From Calamus simplicifolius (lineage: Eukaryota; Streptophyta; Magnoliopsida; Arecales; Arecaceae): a stretch of DNA of 64,000 nt. This document shows positions 12,601-24,600 of the stretch, one piece after another; the first letter of the stretch is position 1, and each line of letters opens with the position of its first letter. A model generated the notes under the pieces. It saw only the letters and a program-made list of their open reading frames with translations. It did not search any database and was not told the DNA's origin. The position numbers and the translations under genes are program-made. The stretch is from contig UESW01004233.1 in NCBI GenBank assembly GCA_900491605.1, positions 937,508-1,001,507 of the forward strand, written 5' to 3'.

Positions 12601-15600
12601 GTAAGGGATCCGATCATACCTCTATAGTATTTTTGATCAACCTTCTTACCATCTTCATCTTTGTCTAATTTGCATGAAGGACTCATGGTGTTCCAAGGGG
12701 TTTGATTGATTCCATACCAAACTTCTTGAGAAGTTCCTTGTGTACTTTGTTTGGTTGATGAAAATCCCCTCTTTGCTTTGTTTGATTTGAAGTCCTAGGA
12801 AGAAGTTGAGTTCTCCCATCATGCTCATCTCGAATTCTCCCTGCATTAACTTAGCAAATTCTTGACACAAGAGATTGTTAGTAGCACCGAATACAATCAT
12901 CTACGTATATTTGTACTACTAATAAATCTTTGTCTTTTCTTTTCAAAAATAAGGTTTTGTCTACATTTCCTCTAGTAAAATCATTTTCAATTAGAAATTT
13001 GCTTAACCTATCATACCAAGCTCTAGGTGCTTGTTTTAAACCATATAGTGCTTTGTGCAATTTAAAAACATGATTTGGAAATTCATGATCTTCAAAACCA
13101 GGTGGTTGTTCTACAAAACTTCTTCATTTATAAAACCATTTAAAAATGCACTTTTAACATCCATTTGAAATAAATTAATGTTCATATGACATGCAAATGC
13201 AAGTAGTAATCTAATTGCTTCTAATCTAGCTACAGGTGCAAAAGTTTCATCAAAATCAATTCCTTCTTCTTGATTATATCCTTTTGCAACTAATCTAGCT
13301 TTATTTCTAATTACTATGCCATTTTCATCTAATTTATTTCTAAATACCCATTTAGATCCTATACTGAATGACCTTTAGGTCTATCAACTAAGGACCATAC
13401 ATTATTCCTAGTGAATTGATTTAATTCTTCTTGCATAGCTAGCATCCAATTACTATCTTTTTCAGCTTCTTCAATAGTTTTAGGTTCAATTTGAGATACA
13501 AATGCAAGATGATTATTGATATTTCTCATGATGATCTAGTTCTTACTCCTTGAGATGGATCACCTATAATCAATTCCTTTGGATGACCATAGGCATATCT
13601 CCAATCTCTAGGAAGATCTACATCATTATGATTAGTATCAATATCATCAATCCTAGGTGAATCATCATCTTTAGCTTCTTGTTCATGATCTGAAGATACA
13701 TATTTTTTTTTAATATCTCTTTCTAGTATATTTGTATCTTCCTCATCAAATTTTTGAACTTGATGCTAAAGACTCATCAAAACTACATGAATAGATTCTT
13801 CTACAATTAAGGATTTCTTGTTAAATACTCTATAGGCTTTACTAGTTGTTGAATATCCTAAAAATCCTTCATCAGATTTTGCATCAAATTTTCAAGATTA
13901 TCTTTTACCATTATTATGAATGAAACATTTACACCAAATGCATGAAAATAACTATCTTTGGTTTTCTATTATTCCATAATTCATAAGGTGTTTTCTTAAG
14001 GATTGGCCTAATTAGGGCTCTATTAAGATGTAACATGCCGTGTTTATAGCTTCCGCCCAAAAGTACTTTGGTAGTTGCTTTCACATAGCATGGTACGGGC
14101 CATGTCTTCTAAAGTCCTATTTTTTCTTTCTACAACTCCATTTTGTTGTGGTGTCCTAGGTGCAGAAAAATTATGATGAATGCCATTTCAGTGCAGAAAT
14201 TTTTAAATAAGTGATTTTCAAATTCTGTGCCATGATCACTTCTAAGAGACACTAGTGTTGTTTTTCTCATTAGTGACTTTCTTGAAAAATTTCAGAATAT
14301 TGAGAAAGTCTCATCCTTGTGAGCCAAAAACAATACCCAAGTGTATCTAGAATAATCATCTACTATCACAAGACCATATTTCTTTCCTCCTAACTAGTGG
14401 TTCTAGTAGGTCCAAAAAGGTCCATGTGAAGTAGCTCTAGTGGCCTAGAAGTGGAAACTAATTTTTTAGATTTGAAAGAATTTCTAGTTTGTTTTCCAAA
14501 TTGACATGCATCACAAATTCTGTTATTTTCAAAATCTACTTTGGAAGATCCTTTAACTAAATCCATTTTAATTAATTTTGAAATTAGGTGTGTGCTTGCA
14601 TGACCTAATCTACGATGCCATAACCATCCAATCTCATTCATTAGCATTATCAGCAACTAAGCAATGATTACTAGTAGACAAATTGTCTAAATCAATTAAG
14701 TATACATTGCCATTTCTATTACCAGTAAATACAATGCTATTATCAATGGGATTAGAAACAGTGCAGATAGAAGCTTCAAATGAAACTTTGAAACCTTTAT
14801 CACACAATTGGCTAATACTAATTAAATTATGCTTTAACCATTACATATAAAACATTTTCTATAAAAGTAAAGGGAGTTATCTGAATTTTACCAAATCCCA
14901 TAATTTGGCCTTTACCATTATCTCCAAATGTGACAACTCTTTTATCTTCAAGGGTGATGAATTGCTCTTGTCACCCGTCATGTGCCTTGAGCAGCCGCTA
15001 TCAAGATACCACTTTCGTTTTGATCTTTTGGCCGCAAGACACTCCTGCAATAATCAAACTTTCTGTTTAGGTACCCAAGCTTTCTTGGGTCCTTCATGGT
15101 TAGTAGCAACAAAGATTGTTCCTTTCGGAACCCATATTTTCTTTCCTTTAATACTTAAATTCTTATTAAGTTTTCTAAGATTGCATTCATAGGCTTTATG
15201 TCCTTTTTTGTTACAGCAATAACATGAAAAATCATTTTTATCCTGTTCTTTTCTAAAAAGTTTTTAACATACTTTTGTTTCTTATTAGGTCTATACCTAA
15301 TCCAGCCTTATCAAATACAGCTCTTTGATTACTCAATAGCAAATTAAGTTTTTGAGCTATATGTAAATTTATCAACTATATTTTATATTTATCAACTTCT
15401 TCTTTAAATTAACATTTTCATTAGAAATTAACTTTTTATCTTTTAGCAAATTTTATTTTCAGATTTTAGTTTTTCAACTTCCTGAGTTAGTTTATCTTTC
15501 TCTTGGCAAGATTTAAATTATATTTTTTAAAGATTTGTTTTCTTTTTCAAACTTTAAAATCACTAACTAATTCATTAAATGCATCAATAATTCTTCAAAA

Positions 15601-18600
15601 GTAAAATCATCATGGTTTCAGAACTTACCTCATCGTCGTTTGCCATAAAGCAAATGTTTGCAACTTCCTTTTGTTCTTCCTCGGATGAGATTCATCACTT
15701 TCACTCCATGTTGCAACATATGCCTTTTTCTTTTTCTTGTGCTTTTTCAATTGAGGACAATCATATCTAAAGTGCCCCGGTTTCTTACATTCATAACATA
15801 TGAGGGGGTCTTTCTCTTTTTCTTGTCCTTGTCCTTCTCTTTTTCTTTCTCCTTCCATTTTGTTCCATATTTTTCTTATGGAAGGGTCTCCTTCTTTGCA
15901 TAAATTTCTTAAATTTTTAGCAAGGAGAGTTGTCTCATCATCTTCATCTTCTTCATCACTGCTGCTTATCTTCTTTTCTGCAGCTTTAAGAGCAATTGTT
16001 TTCTTCTTTTTGACTTCCTCCTCTTGATGTTGCTTCATGTCATTCATGGGTCATCAATGATCCAAGTAGCTCCTCCAAAGGTAAGTGTTGAGGTCCTTGG
16101 CTTCTTGGATTGCAGTTACTTTTGCTTCCCATGATCTTGGAAGAGACCTAAGAATTTTACGAACCAATTCAGAGTTAGTATAGGTCTTGCCAAGACTTTT
16201 TAAACCATTTACAATATCAGTAAATCTAGTGTACATGCATGTGATGGTTTCATTTTGTTCCATGCTAAACAATTCATATTTATGCACTAGAATATTATTT
16301 TGATTCTTTAACTTGATTAGTACCCTCATGGGTAACTTCTAATCTATCCCAAATTTCTTTTGCGGAAATACATGTAGAAATTCTATTGAACTCATTAGCA
16401 TCTAAAGCACAATATAAAACATTCATGGCTTTTGCATTAAGCTGAGCCATTTTCCTATCGTTCTCATTCCAATCCCTTTCGGGTTTAGGAACTATTGAAC
16501 CATCTACCAAGTGTGTGGGTGTGCTAGGTCCATTAGTGATTACACTCCAAAGTTCATAATCTAAAGCTTGAATAAAAATTTTCATTCTAGCTTTCCAATA
16601 AGAATAATTTGAACCATTAAACAAAGGAGGTCTATTAGTAGAATGACCTTCAGCAAATGAAGATCCAGCTTGAGCTGCCATTTGGATCTTTAGCTCTTGA
16701 TCGTGTGATCAAATAAACAATGAGCACAAGCTCTGATACCAATTGTTGGCCCAGATGGCAACCCAAGAGGGGGGTGAATTGGGTTCTTAAAAATTTTCTT
16801 TTAAAACTATGTGCTTTGGAATAAATGAAATTAAGTGCAGGATAAATATTAAGCACAAATAAAGAGATAGAGAGAGAGAGTCAAAACACGGCAAACACAA
16901 GGATTTTATAGTGGTTCGGTGTATCCAACACCTACGTCCACTCCCAAGTATCACTTGGGTCCACACTATAATCTACTTGATTACAGCCGAGTTGTTTTAC
17001 AAGCTCACAACTCAAAACTTGTTGTTTTCCCGGGATCACAACGAACCCAGCTGATTTTCCGGGCTCACCAGCACAAAACCCAAACACAAGCTAACCTAGC
17101 TTGTCCCGAGGTAAACTACCTCCACTAATTCAATCCCCTGATTGAATTAGTAAACACAAATTAAAAGGTTTAAACAAGCAGCTCCTTAAATGAGCAAATA
17201 AGCAATATAATAAACAAAGATTTAGAAAAGCCTGTTTGAAGCTTTGAGTGAGCTTTTCTTCTTTTCCTCTTCTCCTTTGAAATGTTGAATCAGGCCTCAG
17301 CTCAGATTCTTCACAAAGATTGCAGTTGAGAAGTTGAAAAATCAGGGCTTTTGCTTCTTTTTCTTCACTTGAAAATCCTTCGATTTTGAACTTGAATCAC
17401 TTGGATTTCTCTTGAATCTCTCTTCAGAAGATGATGGATTCGGAGATTTCTCTTTGAAAATTTCTCTTTTTTTGGTTTTTCTTTTTATTTTTCTCTCTTT
17501 TAACCGGACGGTTTTCCCCTTTTTATAGAACTCTCAATCCAAGTTTAGGTGAGAAATATAGCCGTTGGAGATGTTTGGATTCTTCTACACAAAGAAAATA
17601 GCCGTTAGAGGTTAGGTGAAAAGAAATCTTACCGTTGAAGTACGTTCTGACAAATAAAAATCCGTTCCTGACAGGTTGGAGTCGGCTCCAACTTTTCAGG
17701 TGTCGGCTCCAAGTCGGGTGTTCAAAAATAGTAAAGAAAAAGTTGTTGGGGAGTCGGCTCCGAAAAAGGTAAGTGTCGGCTCGTCGCTTTCGGGAGTCGG
17801 CTTCGAAAAACTGTAAGTGTCGGCTCCAGAATGGTCCATAAAATACGCTCTCTGTTCTCAGGTTAGAGTCGGCTCCAGAAACTCGGGTGTCGCTCCCGAA
17901 ATCTTGGGTGTCGGCTCCGAATTCTAGGTGTCGGCTCCAGAAACTGAAACAGAATGCACTTCTCTGTATCTCAGGTTGGAGTCGGCTCCGAAACCTTGGG
18001 TGTCGACTCCGGACCGTGCCAAAATCCCAGAAACTTCTGATACGCCTTGGGGTCGGCTCCTGACTATTTGGGTGTCGACTCCAGGCTCTGAACTTTGAAA
18101 TTTTTTTTTAAAACATTGATTCAAAACATGTTTCTTTATTCTTTTGATTGATCAAACATTTTAATCCCTGAAACACTTATTAAATCAATTAGAAACAAAA
18201 TGAATATACTCATGTCTTTTATTAATCATCAAAATCAATAATTGGGTCAAGATGGTTAGGGTTCAGTTTGCTGAGAAGGAGAGAGGGGGATGGAAATGTG
18301 GATGGTTTAATGTAGATGAGTTTATTTATTTTTGTATTTTATGTTATATTTTATATTTCCTAGTCTTATTTATTTATTTATCTCTCTATCTATCTTGAGT
18401 AGGTTAACTCAAATCTGAGCAAGTATGGCTTTGCATTGTGTTGACTTGCTTAATGATGTGGTTAGTGTCGGTTGAATAGTTTGTGACCTGACTCTAGTTT
18501 TACTCAACTTACCTTGTACATGCTTTTGGGGTTGTCACCCAATAAGATGGCTTTGTGAGAGTAACTTGGTATCCACCTTTGACTTACCAAAACCTATATT

Positions 18601-21600
18601 TTGCTCTCACTTGATATTATTGGTTTCATTCATAAAAGTTGAGCATACAAGGAAAAATGGAAGTCTTGGTCTACTCCCAAAAAAAAAAAACCACCGTTCC
18701 CTTTTAGCCTTTAAACCCATGGTTTATATCCTTTAGTTCACACATGTGATGCCTCTTGCCAACCCAATTTTTTCCCAGACTCTTTTCATTTCATCTTCTT
18801 CACCTTCTTTACCTCTAATTGAGGTCCTTAAGTTTCACTCACTTTAGACGAGTGAAATATCTCAAACAAATCATAAGGGAAATTTCCCTTATTCCAAATC
18901 TACAATGCACACCTAGCCAACAAATAACATGGAAGGTCCCAAGTTAAACCTTAAGAGAAGGGCTTTGCCTCCTTAAACGCTACAACCTAGATTTGATATG
19001 GTGGTACATCTTTTTTCTTGTTCTTCCATTCCTTTTTTGAGAAATTGTTCATCTTTTTTGTTAGGAACCTCGTGGAGACTACCCTTATGACACAACTAAT
19101 GAAGATTCAGCCAACACCTGCATCTTGATGACAACCACTTGTGACTGCACCCCTCCACTAAAAAAAAATGGAAAAGAAAAGAAAAAAGATCTCTAGGTAA
19201 TAGAGGCCTAAGAATCCTTTCTTGAGTTGTTTGCCCCAATTATGTGCCATTTCAAGTTACAAGCATCTTAGTGGTCATCCCAATGCGAACAAAAGAAGAC
19301 AAGGGGAGTTGTTCACCAAAGTGGAAGGCTGGATGGAAGGCATTATTCCATTCCAAGGCTTCTTGAAGACTTCCTTCTATTGCTGCTTTTGGTACCAACA
19401 TTTGGTGAGATCCCACGAAAGCAACAAATAGCATGGAGGTGGACATGAAGATGGAGGCAACGTAGAATGTTGATAAAATGGTAAACTAAAATTTCTAAGA
19501 TGGAGAAGAATATTTGATTTGGACCAAAATTACGTTACCCAAAGGCAAGAGATGATCCAAAGTTTCTAGAAATTCTTTCCACCAATGTTTATGTAGGATC
19601 AAATTAGTTTCATCAAAGGATCTTCACCATTTTGAGCCACCTACAATTCACCATTAATTAAAATGATGAAATATGCGTGTTGAAAGTGCTACAACCTCTA
19701 TAGAATGTAGTTAGAACATTTTTAGCTTTCATAGAGGTAAGTGGTGCTATGTAGTTGATTAAATTTCTTAATCTTTGAAGGCATTTGGTATAGAGTGACC
19801 TATTTAGGATCATCAGTGATTGAGGTGTGGAGGTGATAAAATTATTACATTTGGTTGTACTTCGGTGATACTATGTCTAGAGTGACCTATATCTAGAATC
19901 ATTGCTTAACCTAATGGTCCCATACTCATAGTTGAGACCAAGTATCCAAGATCACCCCTACACGATGATTATAACTTAAAATTTAAGGACTGAAATGTCC
20001 CTTATCCATATTAAAAAATGCTTGATATTATTTTGTATTAATATAATATGATTTAATATTGTAGGATTATGTTATAATAATATCATAATATTATTATATT
20101 ATAATATATAATAGTATTATATTATTATAAGATTATATTATATTAATTATAATATTATATTAGTATAATATAATGTCATATAATATAATCAGTTGGCCAC
20201 ATCTGCATGTAGCCAATCTCTGATTTGGTTGCTACCTCTACCATTAGATCCACATGAATCTTAAAGCCAAAGCGCCATCAATTAACCATCATTAACTGCT
20301 TTTAAAAAAATCTGATGAAATAAATGAAAAAAGATTAAAAAATAAAAAGACATGGGTAAATACAAACACGATGGAAGCACACACTAACTCTTTCAGGGGT
20401 AATGGTAAACACTTTCCCCGAAGAATAAACCCTAACATGTCCAGAATAAACAGCTAGCTCAAATCGATAAACACTTAGTGTGGGTGATAAATAGAAATAC
20501 TGTATAAATAAATATAAATATTGGACACATAGTGCATCATGAGAAACGAGATGCATTTATAGAGATAGATGAGTAGCCAATGCTTGCACGCCATATATCT
20601 AGCCTCCATGTGGCTCATTTCTTGAGGCATGCAACACACCACATCTCTGATCCAATAGTTTCTGTTTGTTTCTGAAATGTTTTTGTTTACCATTCAGATT
20701 AGGTGTTTATTGGTTCAGCCTAACTATTTATTTTGTGTATGTTAGTGTTTATTCTATGGGATTAGTATTTACCATCACCTTCCGAAAGAGTTAGTGTTTA
20801 CTTTTATCATGTTAGTGTTTATTTTTTACCAGTTTATGTTTATTTCATTAGATTTTTTTTAAAAGTAGCTAATGGTGGTTAACGGGTGGCTCTTTGACTT
20901 TAAGATCTATGCGAATCTAATGGCAGGAGTAACAGACGGATTTGAGCTTGGTTACACATGAATATAGCCGAGTCCAACTCATATAATATTATAATATTAT
21001 AAAATATATATAATTATAAAATGATAGTATGGTATGATACTATAAGAGGTAGACTTGGCTACATTGAATGTAGCTAAGCCTAGATCTAGTAACCTCCACC
21101 CTTGAGTTCACACAATTCATGGATCCTAAAGATGAAAAAAATGAAAAAGATGGGGTGGCTTCGGGATTCGTATGGATCCGAAGGTAGAGAAGGTGACTGG
21201 ACTTAGTTACATTGGAATGTAGCCAAATCCACCTCATATATAATATAATTATTATATTATATATAATAATTATATTATAATTACAATTACAATGTAATAT
21301 AATATTATGTCATAAAAAATATTACAAAAATAATATTATAATTTAATTTAAACATAATAATAATAAATATTATGAAATAATGATACGTTATCTAGGTACT
21401 TGCAAAATATGTCAGGGTGACTTTTAAGATAAAGAGCTTAACTAGACAGGGTTAATTTTGGTATTTTATGGTTGGTTAGTCAAGATCCCCATGATATACT
21501 AAACATAGTGAGTTTAGATTACTGGAAAATCTTTAATCACCGGCACATATTATATCAAACCCGGTGATCTTCGATCACTGCAGATCAAATTACTCCAGTA

Positions 21601-24600
21601 TAAAGATCACCGGTGTTCTAAATCACTGTGATGATCTTATTTACCAAATGCCCTTCAGGAAGTTTATGACTAGCAACAAAAATTAAGCCTATAACCTAAT
21701 GACATTTTGTGTTTACTGTTGAAAGAACTACTTATTAGTATGCTGGTTGCATTGTTCAAATTATATTTTCTTGATAATTGCCTGGATGAAAACTGTAGAT
21801 GGAACTATGAATGGTTCCAAGATATTTTGTCTTGATAGTGTATCATCAGCTTTCTATAAGCATATGAAATTTCATAACCTTTTTGTTGCGCCAATACATT
21901 CCATGCACTAACTGTTGCAAATATCTGTAGGTGATTGTGGTTGGTTATAATCACAAAATGAGGATTCTATTAGAAACTATAATTGGTAAAATCAAGCAGT
22001 TTGAAGTTAAACCAGACCGATTTGCTGTGATAAGGTAAGTTATTAGCTTTAATACATTAGTAAAATGCCTGGATGATATGTGATCTTTGTTCTGTTTTTC
22101 TTTGCTATTTTATGAAATTGGTTGTATCATGTCCAAGCAATCGTTGCAATATCTCCAGTGTTAATCAATTTTCCATTTTGTATCAAAACTTTGCTTGGAT
22201 AGGATTTCTGGTAGATGACACAACATTAAATATTGTTGAATTCCACATACTCAGTGTAAATATCTAATTGTTTTTTATCTATTATATTTTCACCTATTTA
22301 TTCTTATAGACTTACTGGCAAATTTTCATTGGCAAAGAACATTTAGCAGATTGGCATGTTTCTGGAAAAGATTAGTTTATCTGCCTGAAAGCCTCAGCAT
22401 GAAATTCTTCTTTTGAGTGTGTATTAGTTAAATCATGGCATGAATTGCTATCGCAGGCAATCCTTATATGTGATTTATTGACGTTCAAATGGATTTTTTT
22501 TACATTCAACTTGTCATTTTATCCAAAATTTGCCTGTGTGGTGATTGAAATGCCACTGGATGTTTTTCATCTATGTTGCTACAAATTTTGCAGTCTAGCA
22601 TCAATATTTAAATAATGTTGATCAGAAGACTGCAAATAACAGAATATCAAGCAACTTAACTTTATATAAGAAAAACCTCTTCACCATATCTGCATTCAAG
22701 AGAAAAATCGCAACCACCAAAGGCCGTTGCATTAGTATTCCAATGCCAACTAGAAGTCAACATGATATGGTTGCCTCATGGTTCGAAAACTTAGTCTTGG
22801 TTTTGGTTTTGTTCAAATTTTTGGAGTTTTGATTTTAGCAGTTTCGGTGGTTTTATACTTTTAGTAGTTCTGCTTCAAATTTCAAAGTTTTGGCCAGGGA
22901 ATTCAGAAAAATAAAAAAAAATAGTAGAAAAATAGAAGATTCCAGAAAAATTTTATAAGGTAGCATATAAGACTACAGTCATATAGGTTAGTTATTTCTG
23001 TAGTTTCAACAATTTTAGGTTGTAATTGGTATTGCATATATAATATATAATTGGTTCTTGAATTTTTGAAGTTAAGTGGCTACTTAATCATTTGCATGTG
23101 ATGTTTATATAATATGTTGTAGTAAGGGCCTTTCTGGTGGCATTGGCCTATCAAGGGTCATATTCATAATCTATATTTGCTTTTAATTAAAAAAGAAAGA
23201 AGATTTGATTTAATTAATATAATATAGTATATGTATTTAAATAATTAAAAAATAGCCTCTATATAATTGCAAGCATCATTATAACATTTAAAAGAAGCAT
23301 CTGTAGCTAGTTTTCGTTAGTTTGACTAAAATTGGCTGAAACCACCAAAGTTGGACCAATGCTCATCAGTTTCCAGTAAAATTCAAACCAAAACCAGGGT
23401 GGCAGTTTTGGGTTGGTTTTGGCTTAAAATTAAAACCTTGGTTTATTTTGACTATTGTGCTAACATTTTGTGCTGATTAACATGACAAAGTGTGGGCTGC
23501 AGTCCGCAAGCCTGTGACACTTAATCTTTGGTTTTGAAGAAAAGGTTATAGTTCATAACTTTCCATGGAACCCTATCGTTGTTATTTTCCCTCTATACGT
23601 GCATGTGCATCTGTTTTTAATTTACAATTTTGCTTCATAGACAAACTAAGAAACTCATTGTGTGAACAAGTAAACCGAGTTCAGATTTAATTATAACCAA
23701 TGCTTGCATATAAAAAATTTCTGAAATAAACAAATAAAGGATCCTGAGGAAATATAGTCAAAATTTTATGGATGGATCTAAGAAAACACGTCTTTATTCT
23801 TTACGCTAAAGGATGTCTAACAGAAGAATTTATGGGCATGAATATCTTTGTTTTATGCATGTGTGGTTTTACCATGAACATCCATGTAGAAGTTAATTTG
23901 AAGGATGGTTTACATTTTTGCTTATTAGATGTTGTGGGAAACATGCAAGAAGTGCTTATCGTTTCTTAATTTATAGAATTGATTCAACAGAACCTAACAT
24001 CTGCCACACTTTCCTCTTTTTTCCTGATTCAACAAATGAAGCATGTTGCTTTGTTTTTACCCCTACTTTTTTTCTAATTATAACATAGAAATTGCAATCT
24101 CTAGCATCCTGTTTTGGTGCACCATCAAGTAGCATGGTCCTATATTTACCTTCTTGTCATTTCTTCTACTTAAGTAATTGCTAAGTTCAATTCTAATACT
24201 GATTAGGAAACTGTCAAGAAGGAGTATGAGAATTTTAAATTCCAGCAACCATATTCGCAAGCTTTGTACTACTGCTCATTACTACTAGAAGACCATGCAT
24301 GGCCTTGGAGTGATGAACTTGATGTCCTTCCTCATCTTGAGGTGGGTGATCTTATAGAGTTCTGGCCACGCTTGCTCTCGAAAACCTTCGCAGAGTGTTA
24401 CATTGCAGGTCAGTTTGTTACTTGGCAAGTTTTCAAGCTGTAATACAAAGTGAAATTTTGATTTCATGTGATCATTCTTTATCTGCTCTCCAGGAAATGT
24501 TGAACCACATGAAGCAGAATCAATGGTCCAGCATATGGAAGCTATATTATTTAGGGCTCCACATCCCATATCAAAACCTCTATTCCCATCTCAGCATTTG

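Larger units (their letters stand above)
7966..18249 (-). mobile_element. SIRE-type Ty1/copia retrotransposon 1, full length but decayed
   Basis: Two LTRs (7966-9483 and 16744-18249) flank a gag-pol-env-like interior on the minus strand. A perfect 5-bp target duplication AGATG lies at 7961-7965 and 18250-18254. LTRs start TGACC and end CAACA in element orientation. The primer site next to the 5' LTR is TGGTATCAGAGC, complementary to initiator tRNA-Met, and the polypurine tract abuts the 3' LTR. Gene order gag, protease, integrase, RT, RNase H is that of copia. The long LTRs, the UBN2-type gag and an extra ORF after pol place it in the SIRE/Maximus lineage. Coding regions carry many stops and frameshifts, so it is not autonomous. 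It sits in an intron of the peptidase gene, opposite to that gene's strand. Confidence 0.9.
16744..18249 (-). repeat. 5' LTR of copia element 1
   Basis: The LTR is 1,506 bp. In element orientation it starts at 18,249 with TGACCCAATTATTG. The palindrome array follows at 18,085-17,675, then two AACGG sites (17,609-17,599 and 17,569-17,559), then TATAAAAAGG at 17,527 downward. Transcription therefore should start near 17,490. The array and the MYB sites are all in U3. Confidence 0.85.

Noticed and set aside
15658..16027. Plus-strand open frames rich in F, S and L that look like membrane proteins
   Set aside because: They are antisense to the charged linker of the copia element 1 gag, where the minus strand encodes the zinc knuckle.
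19222..19446. Opposed open frames of 69 and 64 codons as a hidden host gene in the intron
   Set aside because: They overlap fully on opposite strands, have no motif, and have no neighbouring splice or poly(A) signals.
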